DNA of 64,000 nucleotides. It comes from Vicinamibacteria bacterium (lineage in GTDB: Bacteria > Acidobacteriota > Vicinamibacteria > Fen-336). The translations under genes were made by a program, and so were the position numbers. The stretch covers positions 1 through 64,000 of the forward strand of contig JAMQGV010000017.1 in the NCBI GenBank assembly GCA_025994075.1, in the 5' to 3' direction. The notes below the pieces were generated by a model. The model ran no database searches. It was not told where the DNA came from and saw only the letters and a program-made list of their open reading frames with translations. Each line of letters opens with the position of its first letter. The first letter of the stretch is position 1. Shown one piece after another: positions 8,720 to 17,032 of the stretch.

Positions 8720-10096
8720 GTGAAGCCCGACCAGAGCCGTTCCCCGCAGGGGCACCTGCTGCAGGTGCTCGGGGTCGCGTTCGGCCTCGCCGTGATCGTC
8801 GGCAACTCGATCGGCATGGGCATCCTGCGCACGCCCGGCGAGGTGGCGGCGCGGCTGCCCGACACCGGGCTGTTCCTCGCGGTGTGGGTCGCGGGCGGGC
8901 TGTACGCCTTGATGGGGGCGCTGTCGCTCTCCGAGCTGGGGGCCATGTTGCCGCGCTCGGGGGGCCAGTACGCGCTGGTGCGCCACGCGCTCGGCCCCTT
9001 CCCGGGCTTCGTCGTCGGCTGGAGCGACTGGATCTCGACCTGCGGCAGCACGGCCGCCATCGCGCTGGTGCTGGCCCAGTACGTGGCACCGTCCTCCGGC
9101 CCGCTCGCGGGGCGGGAGGCGGCCCTGGCCGCGGCCGTGGTGCTGTTCTTCGCGGCGCTGCAGTGGCTCGGCATCCGCGTCGGTGACGCGGTGCAGCAGG
9201 GGACCAGCCTGCTCAAGACGGTGGCGCTGCTGGCGCTGGCCGGCGCGGCGCTGTTCGTGGCTCCGGCAGCGGCGCCGGCGCCAGCCGCCGTCGCGACGGC
9301 TGCGGCGGTGCCGTCGGGCCTGGCGCTGGCCGCCGCGATCGTGGTCGCGCTGCAGTCGGCGATCTACACCTACGACGGCTGGACCGGCCCGATCTACTTC
9401 GGCGAGGAGGTGCGCGACCCGGGGCGAGACATCCCGCGCGCGATGATCGGCGGCGTGCTGCTGGTGACGGGCGTCTACCTGGCGCTCAACCTCGCCTTCC
9501 TGCGCGTGGTGCCGGTCGAGGAGATGGCGGGCGACCCGTTCGTGGCGGCCACGGCTGCGAGTCGCCTGTTCGGGCCCGGGGCCGACCTCGTGCTGCGGGC
9601 GCTGATGGCCGTGTCGCTGCTGGCCGCGGTCAACGCCTGCCTGCTGATGGGCTCGCGGGTGCCGTTCGCGATGGGCCGCGACCGCCAGCTCCCGGCGGCG
9701 CTCGGCCGCGTCAACGCCGGCGGCACGCCGACCGTGGCGCTGGCGCTCAGCACGCTGGTGGCGCTCGGCTTCATCGCCACCAACACCTTCGACGCGGTGC
9801 TGGCGCTGCTGGCGTTCTTCTTCGTCGCCGCCTACGCGCTGTCGTTCCTGTCGGTGATCGTGCTGCGGCGGCGCGAGCCGGAACGGCCGCGGCCGTTCCG
9901 GGTCCCGCTCTACCCGTGGCTGACCGGTGCCGCGCTGCTCGGCTCGCTGGCCTTCCTGGCGGCCGCCGTCGCTGGCGACCGCGTCAACAGCGGGCGCGCG
10001 CTGCTGCTGCTGCTGTGCAGCGGCCCGCTCTACCTGCTGCTGAAACGGGCGTTGACTGGAGCCCCGCCGGGGGGCACAGTACCGCCAATCTCATGA
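8720..10096 (+). CDS. APC superfamily amino acid permease
   Basis: A 458-residue membrane transporter with about 12 hydrophobic segments. The first helix carries the APC-family glycine-rich stretch (VIVGNSIGMGILRTPG), which forms the substrate-backbone site. The family moves amino acids or polyamines by proton symport or exchange; the substrate is not predictable. The start is GTG, with a TAGACT hexamer 13 nt upstream and no clear ribosome site. The stop overlaps the next start (ATGA). A CCCGC/GCGGG hairpin just upstream (8684-8701) may end the nuo transcript. Confidence 0.85.
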   Translation: MKPDQSRSPQGHLLQVLGVAFGLAVIVGNSIGMGILRTPGEVAARLPDTGLFLAVWVAGGLYALMGALSLSELGAMLPRSGGQYALVRHALGPFPGFVVGWSDWISTCGSTAAIALVLAQYVAPSSGPLAGREAALAAAVVLFFAALQWLGIRVGDAVQQGTSLLKTVALLALAGAALFVAPAAAPAPAAVATAAAVPSGLALAAAIVVALQSAIYTYDGWTGPIYFGEEVRDPGRDIPRAMIGGVLLVTGVYLALNLAFLRVVPVEEMAGDPFVAATAASRLFGPGADLVLRALMAVSLLAAVNACLLMGSRVPFAMGRDRQLPAALGRVNAGGTPTVALALSTLVALGFIATNTFDAVLALLAFFFVAAYALSFLSVIVLRRREPERPRPFRVPLYPWLTGAALLGSLAFLAAAVAGDRVNSGRALLLLLCSGPLYLLLKRALTGAPPGGTVPPIS

Positions 10097-10818
10097 GCGA
10101 CGGCCGGCCTGCCCCCCTCACCTACCGCTACACCTTCGCGTTCGACGACGGGACGCAGCGGGTGTTCACGATGGCGCTCGACCGCGACACGCTCGAGATG
10201 GTGGCCCCGCAGCGCTCGAGCTGGCCGGAGTGGACGGCGCTCGGCTACCGCCAGTGCGCCAACTGCCCGCTGAAACCGGAGACGAGCCCGCGCTGCCCGA
10301 TCGCCGCCAACCTGGTCGAGGTGGTCGCCTTCCTGCACGACCGCTTCAGCTACGAGGAGGTCGAGGTCACGGTCGAGGGCCACGGCCGCAAGTACGTGAA
10401 GCGGGCCGCGCTGCAGCACGCGGCCGCCTCGCTGATCGGCATCTTCACGGTCAGCTCCGGCTGCCCGATCCTGTCGCGGCTGCGGCCGATGGTGGCCACC
10501 CACCTGCCGTTCATGACGCCGGAGGAGTCGACCTACCGGGTGCTCTCGATGTACCTGATGGCCCAGTTCTTCCGCCACCGCCACGGCAAGAGCGCGGACT
10601 GGGAGCTCAAGGACCTGCTGACGTTCCTGCAGGTGGCGCACGAGACGAACACGGCGTTCTGCCGGCGGCTGGCGGCGATCGGGGTCAAGGACGCGAGCCT
10701 CAACGCGCTGGCCGGGCTCAACGCGATGGGCGAGATGACGTCGCTGTCGATCGAGTCGCGCGACGAGGACCTGCGCCGGCTGGAGCGCCACTTCGCGCTC
10801 CAGTACGAGCCCGAGTAG
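10093..10818 (+). CDS. Conserved hypothetical protein with Cys motif
   Basis: A 241-residue soluble protein with no signal peptide or membrane segment. An N-terminal beta-rich part (YRYTFAFDDGTQRVF) is followed by a three-Cys motif (QCANCPL, then RCPIA) that could bind a metal, and then a mostly helical C-terminal half. I do not recognise a characterised function. The ATG overlaps the permease stop by 4 bp, so translational coupling is likely. It is convergent with the EAL gene 5 bp away. Confidence 0.7.
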   Translation: MSDGRPAPLTYRYTFAFDDGTQRVFTMALDRDTLEMVAPQRSSWPEWTALGYRQCANCPLKPETSPRCPIAANLVEVVAFLHDRFSYEEVEVTVEGHGRKYVKRAALQHAAASLIGIFTVSSGCPILSRLRPMVATHLPFMTPEESTYRVLSMYLMAQFFRHRHGKSADWELKDLLTFLQVAHETNTAFCRRLAAIGVKDASLNALAGLNAMGEMTSLSIESRDEDLRRLERHFALQYEPE

Positions 10819-10823
10819 CTCGT

Positions 10824-12077
10824 TCAGCCCTTCGCCACCACCACCCGCGGCGCGGCGGCGGCGCGCGGGTCCTTCGGCTGGCCCCACAGGTAGCCCTGGC
10901 CGTAGCGCATGCCGAGGTCCTGCAGCGCCTGCTTCTCCTCGACGGTCTGGATGCCCTCCGCGATCACGGTCGCGCCCATGCCCTGGCCCATCTCCAGGAT
11001 CGCCTTGACGACCTGCTGGTTGACCCGCTTCTCGTGGATGTCGCGGACCAGGCTCATGTCGATCTTGAGGAACGCCGCCTGCAGCGTGGCGACGGTCTCC
11101 AGGCCCGAGTGGCCGGCGCCGACGTCGTCGATCGCGAAGCTGAAGCCGAGCTCGAGGAAGGCGTGCATCGCCTCGCGGTACAGGTGCAGGTTCTCGATGA
11201 TCTCGCGCTCGGTGATCTCCAGCGTGACCATCCGCGGCGCGAGGGTCGGCCCCAGGTAGCCGAGCAGGCCGCGGCCGAGGAAGCTGGCGTCGCGGATGGT
11301 GCCGGGCACGGTGTTGAGGAACAGCCGGGTGGTGCCGCCGAACAGCTCCCAGTCGCGGAAGGCGACCCGGCGGCAGGCGCGCTCGAGGTCTTCGACCAGG
11401 CCGTGGCGGGCCGCCAGCGCGAACAGCGGGCCCGGCGACTGCAGGTCGGTGCCGCGCGGGCCGCGCGACAGCGCCTCGTGGCCCAGCGCCTCGCCGGTCT
11501 CGATCTCGACGATCGGCTGGAACACGGTCCACACGTCGGCGGCGTGGATCACCTCCAGCAGCCGCTCGCGCTCCGAGCGCTCGCGCACGGCCCGCCGCAG
11601 CTCCGCGGTGGCGAGCGCGTCTTCGGTGAGGCGCCAGAGCTGGCGCTCCTCGCTCTCCAGCGGGTTCCACAGCACGAACCCGTAGCCGGTCTCGATGCCG
11701 GGCCGCTCGCGCAGGTAGGTGTGGGCGATGCGTCCGAGGCGCGGGGCGAGGAAGGCCTCCACGCGGTCGGCGAGCTGGCGGATGCCGTCGATCGTCCAGC
11801 GCGCGTCGTCGTCGCGGCGGCCGACCAGGAACAGGAACAGCCGGTCGCTGGCGCGGTCGTCCCACGCCATCACGTCGCCCTCCCGCACCAGCTTCTGCAG
11901 CTCGGCGAGCACCGGCTCGACCTGCTCGCGGGCGGCGCGGTGGATCGGGGTGCCGAAGCGGCGCTCGATGCGGCCCAGCGGCTGCAGGTCCACCAGCAGG
12001 ACCGCCAGCGCCCCGCACTCGCGCAGGCGGTCGGCGACCCGCGACTGCACCTCGGCGAGCACGGGCACCGCGGACAT
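10824..12077 (-). CDS. EAL-domain protein, probable c-di-GMP phosphodiesterase
   Basis: A 417-residue cytoplasmic protein. The C-terminal EAL domain begins near residue 185 and keeps the expected catalytic elements: Glu201-Ala-Leu, LFLNTVP, LEITE, AIDDVGAG, FLKIDMSLV and VIAEGI. It is therefore likely to hydrolyse cyclic di-GMP. The first 170 residues have the length and pattern of a degenerate GGDEF-like domain but no GGDEF motif. The ATG chosen has GACAAT 9 nt upstream and no ribosome site; an upstream TTG is less likely. Confidence 0.88.
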   Translation of the reverse strand: MSAVPVLAEVQSRVADRLRECGALAVLLVDLQPLGRIERRFGTPIHRAAREQVEPVLAELQKLVREGDVMAWDDRASDRLFLFLVGRRDDDARWTIDGIRQLADRVEAFLAPRLGRIAHTYLRERPGIETGYGFVLWNPLESEERQLWRLTEDALATAELRRAVRERSERERLLEVIHAADVWTVFQPIVEIETGEALGHEALSRGPRGTDLQSPGPLFALAARHGLVEDLERACRRVAFRDWELFGGTTRLFLNTVPGTIRDASFLGRGLLGYLGPTLAPRMVTLEITEREIIENLHLYREAMHAFLELGFSFAIDDVGAGHSGLETVATLQAAFLKIDMSLVRDIHEKRVNQQVVKAILEMGQGMGATVIAEGIQTVEEKQALQDLGMRYGQGYLWGQPKDPRAAAAPRVVVAKG

Positions 12078-12129
12078 GGTGAGGCGATTGTCGGACGGCG
12101 GGCGAGCGGGCCGCAAGCCCGCTTCGCGT

Positions 12130-13431
12130 TCAGGCCGCGGCGCGGCGGCTCCGGCCCGCCCACCAGGCGAGGGCGCCGAGGCCGAACAGCAGCAGCGTCG
12201 CGCCGGCCTGGGCGTAGGAGCGGGTGGCGAGCAGGTAGGCGCAGAAGGCGACGCCGGCAGGAGCGACCAGGCCCGCGGCGGGCAGCCGGAAGCCCGGCGC
12301 CTCGTCGGGCCGCAGCCGGCGCAGGCGCAGCACCGCGGCGCAGGTCAGGCCGTAGGTCAGGAGCCGCACGATCGCCGACAGCGTCGCGTTCCACTCGAAG
12401 TCGCCGTGCAGCGCGAACAGGGCGACCAGCGCGGTGAACAGCAGGATGGCGGCGTCGGGCGTGTGGCGGGTCGGGCTCACGGCCGCCAGCCGCGCGGGCA
12501 GGTCGCCGCGCTCGGCCATCGCGAACAGCAGGCGCGGCGCCTGCAGCACGGAGCCCGTCGAGTAGCCCCAGATGGAGACCATCGCCGCCACCGCGGCCAG
12601 CACCACCCCCGCGGGCCCGAACAGCACGGAGAAGGCGGCGGCCACGGGCGCGCCGACCTGGGCGACGCCGGGCACCAGGCCGACGACCACGAACTGCACC
12701 GCCATGTAGACGAGGGCGATCAGGCCCAGCGCGGCGAGCAGCGCGAAGGCGGTGTCGCGGCGCGGGTCGCGCGCCTCGCCGGCCGGGATCAGCGGCGCCT
12801 CGAAGCCGCCGTAGGCGAACACCAGCAGCAGCACGGCGTCGGTCCACGCGACGTGGACGGCCAGCGCGGGCAGCGGCTGGGCGCCGAGCGCGGCCGCGTC
12901 CACCCGCGGCAGGCCGAACACGACGAGCAGCGCCAGCGGCAGCAGCTTGGCGATCGTGAAGGCGTCGACGGCCCAGGTCGCCTGGCGCACCCCGGCCAGG
13001 TTGATCGCGGCCAGCACCGCGCACAGCGCGAGGATCACGGCGGCCCGCGCGGCGCCCTCGCGCACCAGCGGCGCCAGTTCGCCGAGGTAGAGCACGAACA
13101 CGTTGAGGTTGGCGGCCAGCGCGGTGATGCGGATGAAGAAGGTGAGCCAGCCGGCCTGGAAGCCGGCGAACTCGCCGAAGGCGTCGCGCGCGTAGAGGTA
13201 GGGGCCGCCGGCGTCGCGGTAGCGGCTGGCGACCTCGGCGAAGCACAGCACCATGAGCAGCACGCCGGCGCCGGCCAGCGCGTAGGCGAGCGGGCTCCAC
13301 GCCCCGGTCAGGCCCGCCACCTGCGACGGCATGCGGAAGATCGCGCTGCCGATCACGCCGTTGACGATGGCGAGCGTGAGGTCGCCGCGGCCGATCGCGC
13401 GCACGAGGCCGGGACGGCCGGGGTCGCTCAT
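12130..13431 (-). CDS. APC superfamily amino acid permease
   Basis: A 433-residue transporter with about 12 transmembrane segments, similar in type to the permease at 8720. The first helix has the family motif (IVNGVIGSAIFRMPSQ). The ATG at MSDPGRPG is preceded by TAGCAT with an 8-nt gap and no ribosome site, consistent with a leaderless message. It is divergent from the secreted-protein gene at 13518. Substrate unknown. Confidence 0.85.
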   Translation of the reverse strand: MSDPGRPGLVRAIGRGDLTLAIVNGVIGSAIFRMPSQVAGLTGAWSPLAYALAGAGVLLMVLCFAEVASRYRDAGGPYLYARDAFGEFAGFQAGWLTFFIRITALAANLNVFVLYLGELAPLVREGAARAAVILALCAVLAAINLAGVRQATWAVDAFTIAKLLPLALLVVFGLPRVDAAALGAQPLPALAVHVAWTDAVLLLVFAYGGFEAPLIPAGEARDPRRDTAFALLAALGLIALVYMAVQFVVVGLVPGVAQVGAPVAAAFSVLFGPAGVVLAAVAAMVSIWGYSTGSVLQAPRLLFAMAERGDLPARLAAVSPTRHTPDAAILLFTALVALFALHGDFEWNATLSAIVRLLTYGLTCAAVLRLRRLRPDEAPGFRLPAAGLVAPAGVAFCAYLLATRSYAQAGATLLLFGLGALAWWAGRSRRAAA

Positions 13432-13517
13432 GGGGGCGGATGCTACCCCGCGCTCCTGCGCGGCGGGGCGCGCGGGGGCGCGGGGTCGCGTACGATGGAC
13501 CGCGGGGAGGACGCGCG

Positions 13518-14057
13518 ATGCGAGCTGTGGTTCGACTGCGGGTGCCGATGCTGGCGCTGCTGGCACTGCTGGTGCTCGGCCTGCCGGCGCTCGGCCAGGA
13601 CGCGGCGCTGACGACGGTCACGATGGGCGACGGCAGCAGCGTGCTGCTGCGCTCGTGGCAGGTCGTCTACGACGTGCAGACCTGGCCCAGGGGCCAGCCG
13701 CCGTCGCTGTCGGGCTCGCAGTCGGTTCCGGCCAGCGAGCTGTGGAGCGGCAAGAAGCGCTACCCCCTGGCCGGCCACGTGCTGGAGCCGGTGCCCGGCT
13801 TCGGCGGCTTCAACCGCGAGGTGAAGCTGCAGGCGGCGGGCGGCAAGCAGCAGACGGTGAGGCTGGAGCAGCCGGTGCGCGAGCTGCTGACGCCGGACCT
13901 CGACAAGAACGTGCTGTCGATGGCGCGCAGCATCGACCTCGTCGGCGAGACGCTGACCGGGACCCGCCGCTCGTTCTGCCTGCTGTCGTTCACGGCCCTC
14001 GTCGCCTGCCCGACCGAGCCGGAGAACCGGGTGGCGAAGGTGGAGTTCGCGCCGTGA
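13518..14057 (+). CDS. Secreted hypothetical protein
   Basis: A 179-residue protein with a clear Sec signal peptide (charged start, then LALLALLVLGLPALGQ, cleavage near residue 27). The mature part is predicted beta-rich with no motif I recognise. It has two late Cys residues that could pair. A GGGGAGG ribosome site lies 7 nt before the ATG, and TACGAT at 13491-13496 is a candidate -10. The stop overlaps the GTG of the following cyclase-like gene. Confidence 0.65.
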   Translation: MRAVVRLRVPMLALLALLVLGLPALGQDAALTTVTMGDGSSVLLRSWQVVYDVQTWPRGQPPSLSGSQSVPASELWSGKKRYPLAGHVLEPVPGFGGFNREVKLQAAGGKQQTVRLEQPVRELLTPDLDKNVLSMARSIDLVGETLTGTRRSFCLLSFTALVACPTEPENRVAKVEFAP

Positions 14058-14680
14058 AGGCGCCGAAGGCGCCCCGTCCCTCGGCGCGGCCCGCCCAGCT
14101 CGAGGACCTGCTCGAGCGGCGCGAGGCCGCGAGCCCGGCGGCGCGCGCGCGCCTCGACCGCGACGCGCGGACGCTGTTCGCCGAGCGGGCGGTGGTGTTC
14201 ACCGACACGTCCGACTTCACGCACCGCGTCGAGCGCGACGGCATCCTGCACTTCCTGATGCTGTTCCAGGCCGCGGGCGAGGCGTGCGAGGCGGCCGCGG
14301 CGGCCCACGGCGGGCGCTGCGTGAAGTGGGAGGCGGACTCGCTGCTGCTGGCGTTCCCCGACGTGCCGGCGGCGTGCGCGGGCGTGCGGGCGATGCAGCG
14401 CGCGCTGCGCACGTGGGACGAAGGCCAGCCCAAGCGCGACCGGCTGCGCTTCAGCTACGGGATCGGCTGGGGCGAGGTGATCGACCTCGGCGGCGACATC
14501 TTCGGCGTCGAGGTCAACCTGGCGAGCAAGCTGGGTGAAGACACGGCACGGCCCGACGAGGCGCTTTTGACGCCGCAGGCCGCGCGCGCGGCACGGGCCG
14601 CGGGCGTGCGGCTGGAGCCAGGCGGCCTGTTCGTCGCCGGCGCCCGCCGCCGCCGCTGCCTGAAACTGCCGCTGGGGTAG
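14054..14680 (+). CDS. Class III nucleotide cyclase-like protein
   Basis: A 208-residue protein with a class III adenylate/guanylate cyclase fold. One metal-binding Asp is in VVFTDTSDF and the second in KWEADSLLLAF. The segment that should carry the transition-state Asn and Arg reads EVNLASKLGED, so the Asn is kept but the Arg is Lys. The dimer arm is short. It may have weak activity or be a binding or regulatory relative. GTG start, translationally coupled to the secreted protein upstream. No sensor domain is present apart from about 40 helical N-terminal residues. Confidence 0.7.
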   Translation: MKAPKAPRPSARPAQLEDLLERREAASPAARARLDRDARTLFAERAVVFTDTSDFTHRVERDGILHFLMLFQAAGEACEAAAAAHGGRCVKWEADSLLLAFPDVPAACAGVRAMQRALRTWDEGQPKRDRLRFSYGIGWGEVIDLGGDIFGVEVNLASKLGEDTARPDEALLTPQAARAARAAGVRLEPGGLFVAGARRRRCLKLPLG

Positions 14681-14683
14681 GCG

Positions 14684-15616
14684 TCAGGCCTTGCCGCGGG
14701 CCTTCAGTTCGCCGGGGAGGAGCGCGGCGTAGATCGCGTCGTGGGCGGGGACGGGCAGCGACTGCTCCGCCGCGAGGCGGACCACCGCGCCCGCCTGGTT
14801 GTCGAGTTCCGACGGGCGGCCGGCCGCGAGGTCGCGCTGCATCGAGGCGGTCGAGTCGGCGGGCAGCGCGTCGACGAAGCGCAGCGTGCGGGCGACCGCG
14901 TCGTCGCGCAGCTTCACGCCACGGGCGCGGGCCAGCAGGTCGACCTCCTTCAGCGCCCGCAGCAGGAACGCGCGGGTCTGCGGCACCTGGCGCACGACGC
15001 CGATCGGCTGCCGGCACAGCGCGCCCACCCCGCTGACGGGCGCGATGAACAGGAACTTCTCCCACAGCGCGGCCTCGACGTCGTCGGCCACGCCCACCGT
15101 CACTCCCCTGGCCGCGGAGAAGGCGGCGGCCAGCGCCTCGACCCGCTCGCTGCGGCGGCCGTCGCGCTCGCCGAACTCGACCCGCGGCTCGACGCCGGCG
15201 TGGCGGACCACGCCCGGCGCCTCGATGAAGCTGACGATCTTGCACAGCCCCGGCAGCACGGCCGCGGCGCCGAGCTCGGCCGCGAGCTGGTCGGGCGCTT
15301 CGACGCCGTTCTGCAGCGGCAGCACGGTGGTCGCCTCGCCGACCAGCGGCTGCATCGCCTGCGCGGCCTCGCTCACCTGCCAGGCCTTGACGCCGACCAG
15401 CACCAGGTCGACGGGCCCGGCCTGAGCCGGGTCTTCGGTGGCGAGGGCAGGCTTCACCACGAAATCGCCCGAGGTGGAGAAGACGCGCAGGCCCGCGTCG
15501 CGGATCGCTGCGAGGTGGGCGCCGCGGGCGATGACGACCAGCTCGTGGCCCGCCTCCGCCAGCCGCCCGCCGAAGTACGCCCCGACACCGCCGGCCCCGA
15601 AGATCGCGACGCGCAT
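14684..15616 (-). CDS. panE: 2-dehydropantoate 2-reductase family protein
   Basis: An NADPH-dependent reductase, 310 residues, of the ketopantoate reductase family used in pantothenate and CoA synthesis. The N-terminal Rossmann motif GAGGVGAYFGGRLA is intact. The catalytic Lys is in the segment ALWEKFLFIAPVSG and the substrate Ser in the C-terminal SMQRDLAAGRPSELDN stretch. Members of this family can also act on other 2-keto acids, so the pathway assignment is likely rather than certain. The ATG has CACAAT with a 6-nt gap upstream and no ribosome site. Confidence 0.85.
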   Translation of the reverse strand: MRVAIFGAGGVGAYFGGRLAEAGHELVVIARGAHLAAIRDAGLRVFSTSGDFVVKPALATEDPAQAGPVDLVLVGVKAWQVSEAAQAMQPLVGEATTVLPLQNGVEAPDQLAAELGAAAVLPGLCKIVSFIEAPGVVRHAGVEPRVEFGERDGRRSERVEALAAAFSAARGVTVGVADDVEAALWEKFLFIAPVSGVGALCRQPIGVVRQVPQTRAFLLRALKEVDLLARARGVKLRDDAVARTLRFVDALPADSTASMQRDLAAGRPSELDNQAGAVVRLAAEQSLPVPAHDAIYAALLPGELKARGKA

Positions 15617-15622
15617 GGGCCG

Positions 15623-15628
15623 ATTGTG
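15623..15628 (-). promoter_or_regulatory. Candidate leaderless -10 element of panE
   Basis: CACAAT on the minus strand sits 6 nt before the panE ATG. The arrangement ACAAT-CGGCCC-ATG is nearly the same as before the genes at 61034 and 63531, so the message probably starts at or next to the start codon. Confidence 0.4.
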
Positions 15629-15643
15629 CCGGAGCGGGGCCTC

Positions 15644-15853
15644 TCAGGAAACGGGACGCGGCTGGGCGCCACGGGCGAGCGCCTGCTCGCGGACCAGGAG
15701 GCGGGCGGCCTCGGCGGCGCGCGCCTTCAGCACCCGCCGCGCGGCGTACTCGTGCAGCGCGGCGTGGACGACGGCGTCCAGGCTCAGGCCCGGCGCGCCC
15801 GCGGCGGCCCGCGCCAGCGCCTGCGGCTCGATCTCGACGGGAACGCGGGTCAC
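15644..15853 (-). CDS. Small conserved protein of the SPFH operon
   Basis: A 69-residue protein. Pattern: a short N-terminal strand (TRVPVEIEPQALARA) then two helices, like many small RHH-type or antitoxin-type proteins, but no family is recognised with confidence. The GTG start has an AAAGGAGA site 6 nt upstream and overlaps the stop of the preceding RHH gene (GTGA). It is the last gene of the SPFH operon. Confidence 0.55.
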   Translation of the reverse strand: MTRVPVEIEPQALARAAAGAPGLSLDAVVHAALHEYAARRVLKARAAEAARLLVREQALARGAQPRPVS

Positions 15854-16056
15854 GATCGGTCTCCTTTCGTTCCGGGGGCCCGCCTGCGGCCCCCGGGCGG
15901 CTCCTCTTCCGGCAGCCGCCCGGCCTGCTGCAGCGCGCGCCGCAGCAGGAACTCGAGCTGGCCGTTCAGCGAGCGCAGGTCGTCCTCGGCCCAGCGCTGG
16001 AGCGCGCCCAGCAGCGCGGGGTCCAGGCGGAGGAGAAACGGCTTGCGCTCGGCCAT
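15850..16056 (-). CDS. Arc-like ribbon-helix-helix protein
   Basis: A 68-residue basic protein. The first 45 residues fit an Arc/MetJ-type ribbon-helix-helix fold: a strand (KPFLLRLDPALL) that would enter the DNA major groove, then helix A and helix B (NGQLEFLLRRALQQAG). The tail is disordered. Small Arc-like genes are often found next to SPFH-domain genes. A tandem TGATRTCAC site upstream of the SPFH gene is a plausible operator for it, but that is inference. Confidence 0.72.
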   Translation of the reverse strand: MAERKPFLLRLDPALLGALQRWAEDDLRSLNGQLEFLLRRALQQAGRLPEEEPPGGRRRAPGTKGDRS

Positions 16057-16077
16057 CGCGGGTCTCCTCGCGCCGGC

Positions 16078-16947
16078 CTAGTTGTAGAGGGTGCCGGTGT
16101 TGACGACCGGCTGCGCCTCGCGGTCGGCGCACAGCACCACCAGCAGGTTGCTGACCATCGCCGCCTTGCGCTCCTCGTCGAGCTTCACCTGGTTGCTCTT
16201 CTCCAGCATCTCGAGCGCCATCTCGACCATGCCCACGGCGCCTTCGACGATCTTCTGGCGGGCCGCGATGATGGCCCCGGCCTGCTGCCGGCGCAGCATC
16301 GCCGCCGCGATCTCGGGCGCGTAGGCGAGGTGCGACAGCCGCGCCTCGAGCACCTGCACGCCGGCCTTCTCCAGCCGCTCCTGGATCTCGGCCTTGAGCT
16401 GGGTGGCGATCTCCTGGGTCGCGCCGCGCAGCGAGAGCTGGCCCTCCTCGTGGGTGTCGTAGGGGTAGCGGGTCGCCAGGTTGCGCACCGCGGCCTCGCT
16501 CTGCACCTTCACGTAGTTCTCGTAGTCGTCGACCTCGAAGCAGGCCTCGGCGGTGTCGACCACGCGCCAGACGACGACCGCCGCGATCTCGATCGGGTTG
16601 CCGTCCTGGTCGTTGACCTTCAGCCTGCCGCTCTCGAAGTTGCGGACCCGCTGCGAGATCGCGTGCTTCGAGAAGAAGGGGTTGGCCCAGCGCAGGCCCG
16701 GCGCGATCACCGTGCCCTTGTAGTCGCCGAAGAGCTGCAGCACGCGGCCCTCGTTGGGGTTGACCATGAACAGCCCGGCCAGGCCCAGCGCGGCCAGCGC
16801 GATCGCCAGCACGCCCAGGAACACGCCGAGGCCGACCTTGGCCTTGGCCGCCACGATCAGCAGCGCGACGCCGCCGATCATCAGCGCCAGGAACCCGATC
16901 AGCGCGGCGTAACCGCTCGTCGCCTCGACTCGTCTCTCGCGGACCAT
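16078..16947 (-). CDS. SPFH/band 7 domain membrane protein
   Basis: A 289-residue member of the stomatin/prohibitin/flotillin group. Two N-terminal membrane segments (about residues 13-35 and 41-60) are followed by an SPFH domain ([18 protein letters not shown] onward) and a coiled-coil helix (from about 190). Such proteins assemble into membrane microdomain cages, sometimes with proteases. The ATG has GGGAGGCG 6 nt upstream. It leads an operon with two small genes (an Arc-like protein and an unknown). Confidence 0.85.
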   Translation of the reverse strand: MVRERRVEATSGYAALIGFLALMIGGVALLIVAAKAKVGLGVFLGVLAIALAALGLAGLFMVNPNEGRVLQLFGDYKGTVIAPGLRWANPFFSKHAISQRVRNFESGRLKVNDQDGNPIEIAAVVVWRVVDTAEACFEVDDYENYVKVQSEAAVRNLATRYPYDTHEEGQLSLRGATQEIATQLKAEIQERLEKAGVQVLEARLSHLAYAPEIAAAMLRRQQAGAIIAARQKIVEGAVGMVEMALEMLEKSNQVKLDEERKAAMVSNLLVVLCADREAQPVVNTGTLYN

Positions 16948-16959
16948 GACTCGCCTCCC

Positions 16960-16979
16960 GTGACATCAAAGTGATATCA
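16960..16979 (-). promoter_or_regulatory. Tandem TGATRTCAC operator-like site
   Basis: Read on the minus strand, TGATATCAC and TGATGTCAC are 11 bp apart start to start, separated by TT, and end 12 bp before the SPFH ATG. The first is part of a perfect GTGATATCAC palindrome. One-turn spacing of near-palindromic half-sites is typical for a dimeric repressor such as a ribbon-helix-helix protein, and one is encoded in this operon. Confidence 0.5.
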
Positions 16980-17032
16980 CATTGCTATCTACGAGCGCAA
17001 GCCCCCGGGGGTTCCGCGTATCCTCGCCTTCG

